Shown here: positions 26,284 through 34,077 of the stretch, piece after piece
Position numbering within the stretch: the stretch's first letter is position 1
Layout: each line of letters starts with the position of its first letter
Origin: an uncultured Acidocella sp.
GTDB taxonomy: Bacteria > Pseudomonadota > Alphaproteobacteria > Acetobacterales > Acetobacteraceae
DNA length: 64,000 nt
Assembly (NCBI RefSeq): GCF_946222605.1
Contig: NZ_CAMIIE010000003.1
Coordinates: 1-64,000, forward strand
Direction: 5' to 3'
Notes under the pieces: model-generated
What the model was told of the DNA's origin: nothing
Databases searched by the model: none
What the model saw: the letters and a program-made list of their open reading frames with translations, nothing else
Program-made: the position numbers and the translations under genes

Positions 26284-26326
26284 AAAAGTTTTTTGGGGCC
26301 GCCCCTTTTTTACAAAAAAGGGGCGG
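26284..26326 (+). terminator. Terminator hairpin after smc (recurring module copy 1)
   Basis: A lead box AAAAGTTTTTTGGGG is followed by a perfect 13-bp stem (26299-26311 with 26314-26326, arms CCGCCCCTTTTTT and AAAAAAGGGGCGG) and a 2-base loop. The T and A tracts inside the stem let it work in both directions. The same design recurs at 39088-39131 and 58032-58134. Confidence 0.75.
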
Positions 26327-26361
26327 AAAACGCTGGGGGCTTATCCCATGCCAGCGGCAAC

Positions 26362-26383
26362 AAAAAAGGCCCCGCGAGGGGCC
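26362..26383 (-). terminator. Rho-independent terminator of the DUF1127 gene
   Basis: On the minus strand GGCCCC-TCGC-GGGGCC (26383-26368) is followed by six T (26367-26362), a textbook terminator 33 bases after the DUF1127 stop. Confidence 0.85.
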
Positions 26384-26415
26384 TTGATTGTACCAGCTCC
26401 AAGGGGAGCGTGTTG

Positions 26416-26649
26416 TTACCGAACCGTCCGCAGGATGGTCGGAATATCGGCGCGGGAGATGCCGATATCGTTCAGGTCACGCTCATTCATGGCGTAGAGC
26501 TCGCTCGCGACAGCGCGGCGGGCCTGCCAGGCCTTGAACCAGCGGCGCAGCCCACCCGTCTTGCTCTCGGCGGCGACGGGAGCCTCGCGCGAGATCACCA
26601 GCGACCCGAGCTTGCCCAGGGTGGTACGGTTATGGATAGTCGTCGACAT
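26416..26649 (-). CDS. DUF1127 domain protein
   Basis: 77 residues. The C-terminal 45 residues carry the DUF1127 pattern: WFKAWQARRAVASELYAMNERDLNDIGISRADI. DUF1127 proteins are short Arg-rich proteins of alphaproteobacteria, linked in some species to phosphate/carbon metabolism and RNA binding. The start lies 17 bases from the shared divergent region with the aminopeptidase gene. The gene has its own terminator, so it is a single-gene unit. Confidence 0.88.
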   Translation of the reverse strand: MSTTIHNRTTLGKLGSLVISREAPVAAESKTGGLRRWFKAWQARRAVASELYAMNERDLNDIGISRADIPTILRTVR

Positions 26650-26819
26650 GATTCACCTATTCTCTAATGGAACGGCCGGTTCGGGATGAGCCAGCTGCGC
26701 TCCGGAAACGACCAGTTCGTCGCCGTTTCGAGGCATCATATAGGGCATTTCGCGGAATTTTTGTGCAGGTGCGAACGCCGAGTCAGGCCTGCGCTGGAAG
26801 CATAGCAACGGGATTACTC

Positions 26820-28586
26820 ATGTCATCAGAACATAACACACGCCTCGCCGCCTTACGCGCTTCATGTCGTCAATACGGGCTGGACGGATATTTGATTCCA
26901 CGATCGGATGAATATCTGGGCGAATATGTCCCGCCCTGCGCGGAGCGGCTGGCTTTCATCTCCGGCTTCACCGGCTCGGCGGGGCTGGCGATTGTGCTGA
27001 GCACGCGAGCCGCGGTGTTTTCGGATGGCCGCTATACCTTGCAGTTGGAGCAGGAGACCGATGCCAGCGCCTGGGAACGGCGGCATATTATCGAGGACAA
27101 GCCCGAAACCTGGCTGGCCCAGGCGGCGCCGGGCGGGCGGATCGGCTACGACCCGTGGACGATCAGCGCCGAGGCGCTGGGCCGCTTTACCGGGGTGGAG
27201 ATGGTGCCGCTCTCGCCCAACCTGATCGACGCGATCTGGGCGGACCGCCCCGCCCCGCCGCTGGCGCCGGCCCATCCTTACCCGGAGGCGCTGGCCGGGG
27301 AGAGCAGCGCGGCGAAGCGCCATCGCCTGGGCGCGGCGCTGAAGGCGGCCGGGCAGGATAGCGCGGTGCTGAGCGATGGCGCCTCGCTGGCCTGGCTGTT
27401 CAATATTCGCGGCACGGATCTGGAATTCTGCCCCTTCGCGCTCGGCTACGCGCTGCTGCACAAGGATGGCACCGCCGGGCTGTTCATGGCGCCGGAGAAG
27501 ATCACGCCCGAACTGCGCGCCCATCTCGGCCCGCAAGTGTTCATCGCCGCCCCGGAGGCGCTGCCGGGGGCGATCGCGACGCTGGAAGGCCGCGTGGTGC
27601 GCTATGATCCGGCAAGCCAGCCGGCCTGGTTTGAGGCGGCGTTGAAGGAGGCGCGGGCGGTGATCGCCCCCGGGCCGGACCCGGTGGCGCTGCCCCGGGC
27701 GCAGAAGAATGCGGCCGAGCAGGCGGGGGCGCGTGCCGCGCATCTGCGCGATGGCGTGGCGATGGTGGAATTCCTGACCTGGGCGGCGGAGGCGCTGCCC
27801 CGCGGCAAGGAGACCGAGATGAGTGCCGCATCCCGGCTGCTGGCCTGCCGGGCCGCGCAGGACAAATTCCGCGGCGAGAGCTTCCCGGCGATCTCCGGCG
27901 CCGGGGAGAATGGCGCCATCATCCATTACCGGGTGGACGAGGCCAGCAACCGGGCGATCAAGCCCGACGAGGTCTATCTCATCGATAGTGGCGGCCAGTA
28001 TCTGGACGGCACCACGGATATCACCCGCACCATCTGGACCGGCCCCGGCCCAGCGCCGGACAGCGTGAAGGCGCATGTCACCGCCGTGCTGGCCGGCACC
28101 ATCGCCCTGGCCCGGGCGGTGTTTCCGGAAGGGGTGGCGGGGGCGCATCTGGATGCGCTGGCCAGGCAGGAGCTGTGGCGCGCCGGGCTGGATTATGACC
28201 ATGGCACCGGGCATGGGGTGGGCGCCTATCTCTCGGTGCATGAGGGGCCGGTGAGCATTTCGCGCGCGGCGCGGCCGGTGGCGCTGGCGGAGGGGATGAT
28301 CCTCTCCGACGAGCCGGGCTATTATCTGCCCGGCGCCTACGGCATCCGCATGGAAAATCTGCTGCTGGTGCAGAAGGCGGATTTCCCGGCGACGAAAAAG
28401 CCATTCCTGCGCTTCGAGACGCTGACCCTGGTGCCGTTTGATCGTGCGCTGATCGATTCGGCCCTGCTGCCGGCGGAGGCGCTGGCCTGGCTGAATGCGT
28501 ATCACGCGCATGTGGCGGCCATGCTTTCGCCCTATCTCTCTGATAAAGCTGCCGCCTGGTTGAAGCGGGTTTGCGCCCCCATATAA
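26820..28586 (+). CDS. pepP: Xaa-Pro aminopeptidase (M24B, aminopeptidase P family)
   Basis: 588 residues, the long three-domain form. Two creatinase-N domains (to about residue 310) precede the pita-bread domain with all metal ligands: LIDSGGQYLDGTTDITRT (two Asp), GTGHGVGAYL (His), SDEPGYY (Glu) and RMENLLLV (Glu). It removes an N-terminal residue before proline, in the cytoplasm. The ATG at 26820 matches the family start (MSSEHNTRLAALRA). Upstream in-frame codons give no family similarity. Its ribosome site is weak. Confidence 0.9.
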   Translation: MSSEHNTRLAALRASCRQYGLDGYLIPRSDEYLGEYVPPCAERLAFISGFTGSAGLAIVLSTRAAVFSDGRYTLQLEQETDASAWERRHIIEDKPETWLAQAAPGGRIGYDPWTISAEALGRFTGVEMVPLSPNLIDAIWADRPAPPLAPAHPYPEALAGESSAAKRHRLGAALKAAGQDSAVLSDGASLAWLFNIRGTDLEFCPFALGYALLHKDGTAGLFMAPEKITPELRAHLGPQVFIAAPEALPGAIATLEGRVVRYDPASQPAWFEAALKEARAVIAPGPDPVALPRAQKNAAEQAGARAAHLRDGVAMVEFLTWAAEALPRGKETEMSAASRLLACRAAQDKFRGESFPAISGAGENGAIIHYRVDEASNRAIKPDEVYLIDSGGQYLDGTTDITRTIWTGPGPAPDSVKAHVTAVLAGTIALARAVFPEGVAGAHLDALARQELWRAGLDYDHGTGHGVGAYLSVHEGPVSISRAARPVALAEGMILSDEPGYYLPGAYGIRMENLLLVQKADFPATKKPFLRFETLTLVPFDRALIDSALLPAEALAWLNAYHAHVAAMLSPYLSDKAAAWLKRVCAPI

Positions 28587-28662
28587 TTGTTTGACCATCG
28601 CGTCGTGGATCAGGCAGTCTTTGAGCTGCGGAGTCGCTGAATTTTTCAAGAAAGGGCAAGCC

Positions 28663-29196
28663 ATGCGCCTGTTCGTCGCACTCGACCTCCCCTGGGAGGT
28701 CAAGGAAGACCTCAGCGAACTTTCCTGCAATCTGCCCGGCGCGCGCTGGGTGCCGGAGGATAATTTCCACCTCACTCTGCGCTTCATCGGCGAGGCCAAC
28801 CGGCTGCAGGCGGAAGAGATCGACATGGCGCTGAGCGCGCTGCGCGGACGCGGTTTCACCTTCTCCCTCTCCGGGCTCGGCTGGTTCGAGAAGAATGGCA
28901 GGGTGAACACGCTCTATGCCGGCGTGGAGCGCAATGAACATCTGGCGCGGCTGCAAGCGAAGGTGGAGACGGCCTTGCACCGCGTCGGGCTGGCGCCGGA
29001 TAAGCGGCGCTTTACCCCGCATGTGACGCTGGCGCGGATGGATATGGGGGTGACGCCGGCGCTGACCAGCTTCGTGCAGGCGAATAATCTGTACCGTTCG
29101 GCGCCGATCCGCGCCGATAACGTGACCTTGTTCTCCTCCTTCCTGGGCAAGGACCAGCCGACCTACACGCCCGAGGCTGAATACGCCCTGGCTTAG
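28663..29196 (+). CDS. thpR: RNA 2',3'-cyclic phosphodiesterase (2H family)
   Basis: 177 residues. The two HxTx motifs of the 2H phosphoesterases are HLTLRF (about residue 42) and HVTLAR (about residue 122), with the family start MRLFVALDLP. It opens 2',3'-cyclic phosphate ends of RNA and was first described as an RNA ligase-like protein (LigT). The ATG at 28663 follows AAGGGC. The stop codon overlaps the first base of a 57-bp palindromic repeat. Confidence 0.92.
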   Translation: MRLFVALDLPWEVKEDLSELSCNLPGARWVPEDNFHLTLRFIGEANRLQAEEIDMALSALRGRGFTFSLSGLGWFEKNGRVNTLYAGVERNEHLARLQAKVETALHRVGLAPDKRRFTPHVTLARMDMGVTPALTSFVQANNLYRSAPIRADNVTLFSSFLGKDQPTYTPEAEYALA

Positions 29197-29252
29197 AGCA
29201 ATATGTGTTTGGGTTGACGCGCCAGCGGCGAAGCAAACACATGAAATTGCTC
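29196..29252 (+). repeat. 57-bp palindromic repeat, copy A (beginning at the thpR stop)
   Basis: The ends are GAGCAATATGTGTTT and AAACACATGAAATTGCTC, a long imperfect inverted repeat around a centre reading TTGACGCGCCAGCG. Copy B at 31481-31537 is the same element in opposite orientation, differing at a few bases, mostly in the right part of the centre. It does not code. It resembles a REP/MITE-type intergenic repeat, and it may also act as a terminator for thpR. Confidence 0.75.
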
Positions 29253-29264
29253 GATAAAAAATGA

Positions 29265-29300
29265 GTAGCGCGCGTGGGCGTAACGCCCCTCTCGCGCTAC
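29265..29300. repeat. Large interrupted hairpin before the CYTH-CHAD gene
   Basis: GTAGCGCG (29265-29272) pairs with CGCGCTAC (29293-29300), and inside it GGGCG-TAA-CGCCC (29276-29288) forms a second stem. It lies between the palindromic repeat and the CYTH-CHAD start, about 60 bases from the ATG. It may be a regulatory or terminator structure; no function can be assigned. Confidence 0.55.
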
Positions 29301-29359
29301 GGCAATCTTCACATTTCTCTGGCTCGACTCGGGGGCGGCCGCCACGGTATCGTTGCGGC

Positions 29360-30889
29360 ATGGACGCGATTGTGACGGGCGAGGCCCTGACGCCGGAGGC
29401 GCCGGCGGCGGAAGCGGAAATCGAGCGGAAAATGATCCGGACATGGCGCTTTGGCCTGGATGCCGCGCGGCTGAAGGCGCTGGAACAGAACCCGCTATTC
29501 GGCCCGCCGGTACGGGCGAAGCGGCTGCAGGAGCGCTATCTGGATAGCGCGGATTTCGCCCTGGCACGGGCCGGGGTGACGCTGAGCTGGCGCAAGGCGG
29601 GGCGCGGGGCGCGGCTCAGCCTGCTGCATGACGGGGTACGGCTGGAAGCGGCGCAGACCGGCGAGGCGCCGGATTTGAGCGCCTTCGGCCCGGCCTGGCA
29701 GGCCAGCCTGACCACGCTGCTGCAGGATGCGCCGCTTCATGAAATGGCCTTCGGCACGCTGCGCCAGACCACACGCGCCTTTGCTGGCGCCACGCTCTGT
29801 TTCGAGGCCGGGCAGCTCGGCGCCGAGGGGCAGAAGATCGCTCTGGCGGAGGTGGAACTCTCCGGCCCGGCCACCGCCCTGGCCGATGCCGCGCTGGCGC
29901 TCGCCGGCGAGGCGGCGCTGACCCTGCAACCGGAATTCCCCGGCCCGCGCGCCGTGCGCCTGGCCGGCGGGCCGATGCTGAAGCCGCAAAAGGCCGCCGG
30001 GGCGCTGGAAGGTGCGCCCTGCCTGGATGAGGCGGTGCATGACATCGTGCAATCCTGCCTCAACCAGTTCCGTGCCAACTGGGCGGTGTTCGCGCATGGC
30101 GACCAGGTCGGGGCCGTGCATCAGATGCGGGTTGCCATGCGCCGGCTGCGCTCAGCCCTCGGGCTGTTCAACCGGGCGCTGCCTTGCGCTGAGTTCCTGC
30201 TGCTGCGCGAGGAGGCCAAGCGCCTCGCCAATGCCATGGGGGAGGCGCGCAACTGGGACGTGTTCATCGCCATGCTGCGCGACGGGCCGGCCAATGCCTT
30301 CCCGCGGGAGCGCGGCTTCGCGGCGTTGGAGGCGCAATGCCAGAGCCATCGCGCCGCCGGCTATGAGGCCGTGCGCGCGCTGCTGGATGATCCGGCGACA
30401 ACGCGCTTCATCATCGCCGCCGAGGCCTTCATCGCCAGGCGCGGCTGGCGCGGCGGCCTGCCGGTGGAGGTGCTGGCGCAGCTGGCCGCGCCGGCCAGCG
30501 ATTTCGGCGCGATCTGCCTGCAGCGTCTGCATCGCAAGGTGCGCAAGCGCGGGCGAAATCTGGCGGCGCTGCCGGCGCATGACCGGCATCTGGTGCGCAT
30601 CGAATTGAAAAAACTGCGCTATGCGGCGGAGTTTTTCGGCGGGCTGTACGCGCAGAAGGGCAAGGTGCGCAGCTTCAACCGCGCCGCCGCTGCATTGCAG
30701 GAAGAGCTGGGCAAGCTCAACGATATGGCCACCGCCGAAGGTCTGGCCGCGCGGCTGCAGGGCGGCACGCCGGAGGCGCTGCGGGCGCTTGGCATCGTGC
30801 TGGGCTGGACGGCGCATGCCGCGCTGGGCGAGCCACGGGCGCTGAACGCCGCCTGGGCGGAGTTCAAGACCACGAAACTCTTCGTCTGA
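29360..30889 (+). CDS. CYTH and CHAD domain protein
   Basis: 509 residues. The N-terminal CYTH domain (residues about 20-210) has the ExExK signature in EAEIERKM. The C-terminal CHAD domain (about 225-505) has the conserved HQMRVAMRRLRSAL and RIELKKLRYAAEFF helices full of His, Arg and Lys. CYTH domains hydrolyse or bind triphosphates and CHAD domains bind polyphosphate, so the protein may link to polyphosphate granules. The ATG at 29360 is the first Met that keeps the CYTH start; upstream residues lack similarity. Confidence 0.88.
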   Translation: MDAIVTGEALTPEAPAAEAEIERKMIRTWRFGLDAARLKALEQNPLFGPPVRAKRLQERYLDSADFALARAGVTLSWRKAGRGARLSLLHDGVRLEAAQTGEAPDLSAFGPAWQASLTTLLQDAPLHEMAFGTLRQTTRAFAGATLCFEAGQLGAEGQKIALAEVELSGPATALADAALALAGEAALTLQPEFPGPRAVRLAGGPMLKPQKAAGALEGAPCLDEAVHDIVQSCLNQFRANWAVFAHGDQVGAVHQMRVAMRRLRSALGLFNRALPCAEFLLLREEAKRLANAMGEARNWDVFIAMLRDGPANAFPRERGFAALEAQCQSHRAAGYEAVRALLDDPATTRFIIAAEAFIARRGWRGGLPVEVLAQLAAPASDFGAICLQRLHRKVRKRGRNLAALPAHDRHLVRIELKKLRYAAEFFGGLYAQKGKVRSFNRAAAALQEELGKLNDMATAEGLAARLQGGTPEALRALGIVLGWTAHAALGEPRALNAAWAEFKTTKLFV

Positions 30890-30905
30890 CCCTGGGGGTT
30901 TTGCC

Positions 30906-31391
30906 ATGGAAGGCTATCTGCTGCGCCGCGTGGAGATCGAGGCCATGGCGGGCACGGCGAAGACGCATTTTCTTGAGCCGGGCGCGAAGCGGTTGAATAA
31001 ATCACTGGGCGATGCCACCGGGCTGACCGGGATCGGGTTTCATTTGATCGAGGTGCAGCCTGGAGATGACAGTACGGCGCTGCATGTTCATTCGAATGAG
31101 GATGAGTGCGTGTATGTGCTCTCTGGGCGTGGCACAGCCTATATCGGCGATGAGATGTTTGAGATTTCCGCTGGCGATTTCATCGGCTATCGCAAAGGCG
31201 GGGCGGCGCATCGGCTGCGCAATAGCGGCGGGACGGTGTTGCGCTGCCTGGTGGCGGGGGAGCGCAATGCGCATGATGTCTGCGATTATCCCGAGGCCGG
31301 ACAGCGCCTGTTGCGCGCGCCGGGGCTGCCGGGGAGCGTGACCCCGCTTGCAGCGATTCGGGAACTGCCCGCAGGGGTAGGCAAAAAGTAG
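30906..31391 (+). CDS. Cupin domain protein
   Basis: 161 residues. A single cupin barrel has metal-ligand motif 1 in HVHSNEDECVYVLSGRG and the second motif in GDFIGYRKGGAAHRLRN. The residues after the barrel (VCDYPEAGQRLLR) occur in a family of small cupins of unknown role, sometimes annotated as transcriptional-regulator-like. It follows the CYTH-CHAD gene by 16 bases with GGGGG before the ATG and is likely co-transcribed. Confidence 0.8.
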   Translation: MEGYLLRRVEIEAMAGTAKTHFLEPGAKRLNKSLGDATGLTGIGFHLIEVQPGDDSTALHVHSNEDECVYVLSGRGTAYIGDEMFEISAGDFIGYRKGGAAHRLRNSGGTVLRCLVAGERNAHDVCDYPEAGQRLLRAPGLPGSVTPLAAIRELPAGVGKK

Positions 31392-31396
31392 AAATT

Positions 31397-31423
31397 TGGA
31401 GGCGTTTTTTCAAAACGCCCCCT
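31397..31423 (+). terminator. Hairpin after the cupin gene (possible bidirectional terminator)
   Basis: GGCGTTTT (31401-31408) pairs with AAAACGCC (31412-31419) around a 3-base loop. It has T and A tracts inside the stem, like the modules after smc and at 39.1 and 58.0 kb, with a TTTGGA lead. It sits between the convergent cupin and histidine-kinase genes. Confidence 0.6.
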
Positions 31424-31435
31424 TCTCGCGCATCT

Positions 31436-31466
31436 TAGAGCCTTCAGCTTTTAGCTGAACGCTCTA
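31436..31466. repeat. Palindrome between cupin and histidine kinase genes
   Basis: TAGAGCCTTCAGC (31436-31448) pairs with GCTGAACGCTCTA (31454-31466), with one C-C mismatch and a TTTTA loop. It is adjacent to repeat copy B and shares the CTCTA/TAGAG end, so the two may be parts of one composite element. Confidence 0.6.
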
Positions 31467-31480
31467 GCTTTCGTTTTGGC

Positions 31481-31537
31481 GAGCAATTTCATGTGTTTAT
31501 TTTGACGCTGGCGCGTCAACCTAAACACATATTGCTC
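31481..31537 (-). repeat. 57-bp palindromic repeat, copy B
   Basis: This is the reverse complement of the 29196-29252 element: GAGCAATTTCATGTGTTT at one end and AAACACATATTGCTC at the other, with TTGACGCTGGCGCGTCAA in the centre. Here the centre itself is a near-perfect palindrome. The last base touches the end of the histidine-kinase stop codon. Confidence 0.75.
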
Positions 31538-33048
31538 TAAACCGGCAGCGTCACGCTCACCCGCAGCCCCTGCGCCAGATTGGCCAAAGCGATATCCCCG
31601 CCATGGGCGCGGATGATGTTGCGGGCGATCGACATGCCCAGCCCCGAGCCGCCGGTTTCCCGGTTACGGCTGGTCTCCAGCCGGCGGAATGGCTCGAAGA
31701 CGCGCTCCATCTCCTCCACCGGAATCCCCGGCCCGTCATCCTCGATCTCGATGCGCAGCGTGCCCTTCACCGGCGGGTGCAAGCGTACCCGCGCCGCGTC
31801 GCCATATTTCAGCGCGTTGGTGATGAGATTGCTCAGCGCGCGCTTCAGCGCCAGCGGCCGGGCGTTGATGGGAAGATGCAGCGGGCCCCGATAATCCAGC
31901 GTCTCGGCGCGCTCGGGGTCGAGATCCGCCGCCTCATCCACCAGCGTGCGCAGCAGGCTGGCGAGGTCCAGCCGGGCCAGCGGCTCGGTGGTGGTGATGT
32001 CCTTGCCGAAGGCGAGGGTGGCCGCGACCATCGCCTCCATCTCATCGAGATCCGCCAGCATTTTCGCCCGCTGCTCGTCATCCTCCATATATTCCGCGCG
32101 CAGCCTCAGCCGCGTGATCGGGGTGCGCAGATCATGGCCGATGGCGGTGAGCAGGAAGGTGCGGTCCTCGACGAAACGGCGGATGCGCGCGGCCATGGTG
32201 TTGAAGGCGCGCGCCGCGGTGGCGATCTCCTCCGGGCCGCTCTCAGGCAAAGGCTGGGCATTGACCACGTCGCGCCCGAACAGTTCGGCGGCGCGGGCCA
32301 GGGTTTTCACCGGCACCAGCAATTGCCGCACCGCCAGCGTGATCATCATGCCGCCCAGCAGCATCATCACGATGAAGGCGGTGGCGAAGCCCGGCGAGCG
32401 CCAGGGGGCGGGGGGATGCAGCTCGGTCGTCACCGTCAGCCACATCAAAGGCGGCATCAGCTCGTCCGGCGAGGGAAAGGCGAAGGGCGGCGGACCATCC
32501 GGGAAGCCGTCATGCGGTTGCGCATGATCGGGCGAACCGCCATCCCCCGGCGGACCGCCATCGGGCGGCGGCAGCGGCGGGAAGAACAGCCCGTCCGGCA
32601 GGCCGAAACTGACCATCAGCCGCAGCGGATGCGGGATGATCCGCAGCACGATGCCACGCGGACGGATAGGGCGCGGGATGCCATAGGTGAAGATGCCGGC
32701 GCGCACCGCCTCGGCCATCGGCAGCGGCATGGGCAGCGTGCCCTGCTCGGGCGGCGACATGGTCAGGCTGACCGTGTCGCCCTTGGGCACTGGCTCGCGC
32801 GCCGCCACCATGGCCCGGTTGTCCGGCTGCGCCAGGGCGATATGGCGATAGATGATCGCCGCCCGGGTCGCGAATTCCTGCTCCTGCACCAGGCGCTGCA
32901 GATTGATCTGGTTCACCGTATGCACCAGCAGCCCCAGCATCTGGATCAGCGCGAAGCCGACCAGCAGGAACAGAATCGTCCGCCGCGCCAGGCTGTGCGG
33001 CAGCAGACGCGTCCTGAAGCAGCCCAGCCTCAGCCGCCGAAAGCTCAA
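31537..33048 (-). CDS. Membrane sensor histidine kinase
   Basis: 503 residues. TM1 is at about 22-45 and TM2 about 222-245 (FIVMMLLGGMMITLAV), with a periplasmic domain between them whose second half is a Pro/Gly/Asp-rich stretch (FPPLPPPDGG region). A HAMP domain follows, then the H-box IGHDLRTPITRLR (phosphorylated His), the N-box LITNALKYG, DDGPGIP and GSGLGMS. This is an EnvZ-like class kinase. The start is a TTG overlapping the response-regulator stop (TTGA), so the two are coupled. Confidence 0.9.
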   Translation of the reverse strand: MSFRRLRLGCFRTRLLPHSLARRTILFLLVGFALIQMLGLLVHTVNQINLQRLVQEQEFATRAAIIYRHIALAQPDNRAMVAAREPVPKGDTVSLTMSPPEQGTLPMPLPMAEAVRAGIFTYGIPRPIRPRGIVLRIIPHPLRLMVSFGLPDGLFFPPLPPPDGGPPGDGGSPDHAQPHDGFPDGPPPFAFPSPDELMPPLMWLTVTTELHPPAPWRSPGFATAFIVMMLLGGMMITLAVRQLLVPVKTLARAAELFGRDVVNAQPLPESGPEEIATAARAFNTMAARIRRFVEDRTFLLTAIGHDLRTPITRLRLRAEYMEDDEQRAKMLADLDEMEAMVAATLAFGKDITTTEPLARLDLASLLRTLVDEAADLDPERAETLDYRGPLHLPINARPLALKRALSNLITNALKYGDAARVRLHPPVKGTLRIEIEDDGPGIPVEEMERVFEPFRRLETSRNRETGGSGLGMSIARNIIRAHGGDIALANLAQGLRVSVTLPV

Positions 33049-33764
33049 AGCCGCTCGACGGGGGTGGAGAGCACGTAGCCGCCGCCGCGCACGGTCTTGA
33101 TCAGCTGGGCGTTGCGCCCGTCATCCTCCAGCTTGCGGCGCAGGCGCGAGACCGCGACATCGATCGCCCGGTCGAACGGCCCGGCCTGGCGGCCGCGCAG
33201 CAGATCCAGCAGCATGTCGCGGGTCAGCACCCGGTTCGGCCGGTCCAGCAGCGCCACCAGCAGATCGTACTCGCCGCCGGTGATCGCGACCTCGGTGCCG
33301 CTCGGGTCCAGCAGGCGCCGGCGCGCGGTCTCCAGCACCCAGCCGGCGAACTGGTAGGTTTTCGCGCTCTGGTCGGCGACGCGGTCCTCCGCCTCGGCGG
33401 TGCGGCGCAGCACGGCGCGGATGCGGGCCAGCAGCTCGCGCGGGTTGAAGGGCTTGGTGACATAATCATCCGCCCCCAGCTCCAGCCCGATGATCCGGTC
33501 GGTCTCATCGGCCATGGCGGTGAGCATGATGATCGGCACGTTGGTCTCGGCCCGGAACCAGCGCGCCAGCTCCAGCCCGCCCTCGCCGGGGAGCATGAGG
33601 TCCAGCACCACCAGCTGGTAATGGCCGTTGAGGAAGGCGCGGCGGGCCTCCTTCCCATCGCGGGCGGCGGTCACGCGCAGACGCTGGCGTTCCAGGAATT
33701 TCGCCAGCAGATCGCGGATTTCACGGTCGTCATCGACGACGAGTATGTGCGGCAGGGTGTCCAT
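33045..33764 (-). CDS. OmpR-family response regulator
   Basis: 239 residues. The receiver domain has the acidic pair VDDDREIRD, the phosphorylated Asp in VVLDLMLPGEGG, Thr in MLTAMAD and Lys in YVTKPFNPREL. The C-terminal winged-helix domain ends DRAIDVAVSRLRRKLEDD and VRGGGYVLS. It is the DNA-binding partner of the kinase encoded next. The ATG at 33764 gives the normal receiver start (MDTLPHILVVDDD). A longer frame upstream has no family match. Confidence 0.92.
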   Translation of the reverse strand: MDTLPHILVVDDDREIRDLLAKFLERQRLRVTAARDGKEARRAFLNGHYQLVVLDLMLPGEGGLELARWFRAETNVPIIMLTAMADETDRIIGLELGADDYVTKPFNPRELLARIRAVLRRTAEAEDRVADQSAKTYQFAGWVLETARRRLLDPSGTEVAITGGEYDLLVALLDRPNRVLTRDMLLDLLRGRQAGPFDRAIDVAVSRLRRKLEDDGRNAQLIKTVRGGGYVLSTPVERL

Positions 33765-34077
33765 GGCTGTTACAATAGCGATCCGCTGGGGCTTTGGGCA
33801 GATGAGGTTGCAATACGTGACAATTCGGCCCTGAACCGCAACAGTCCGGGCCACGAAAAAAACGCTTGCCCCCCTGGGCCGTTGGCTCTAATGCGCCCTC
33901 ACGCAGCAACGTACGTGCCTCTGCCGGCTCTCCGGTTACGCAACGGCGTCAAGCGTTCTGGCAGCACGACTGGGAAGCCCTCCGGCGACCTGGAAGTCGG
34001 CTGGTTCGTTCGACCGTTTCGATAACCCTGCCCCGCCGCGTGAACAGGCGGGCATTTGAGAGAAGGACTTGAGGGCC
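33765..34077 (+). promoter_or_regulatory. Divergent promoter region with structured leader of the decarboxylase gene (candidate speF-type RNA)
   Basis: No gene is seen. Upstream of the decarboxylase the RNA can fold: CGTG (33914-33917) and CTGCC (33921-33925) pair with GGCAG (33960-33964) and CACG (33965-33968), enclosing a CGC/GCG hairpin at 33939-33955. A GC-rich hairpin at 34029-34054 sits directly before the purine-rich ribosome site (GAGAGAAGG, 34058-34066). Alphaproteobacterial ornithine decarboxylase genes often carry the speF leader motif, so this is a fair candidate, but the consensus was not checked base by base. Confidence 0.45.
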
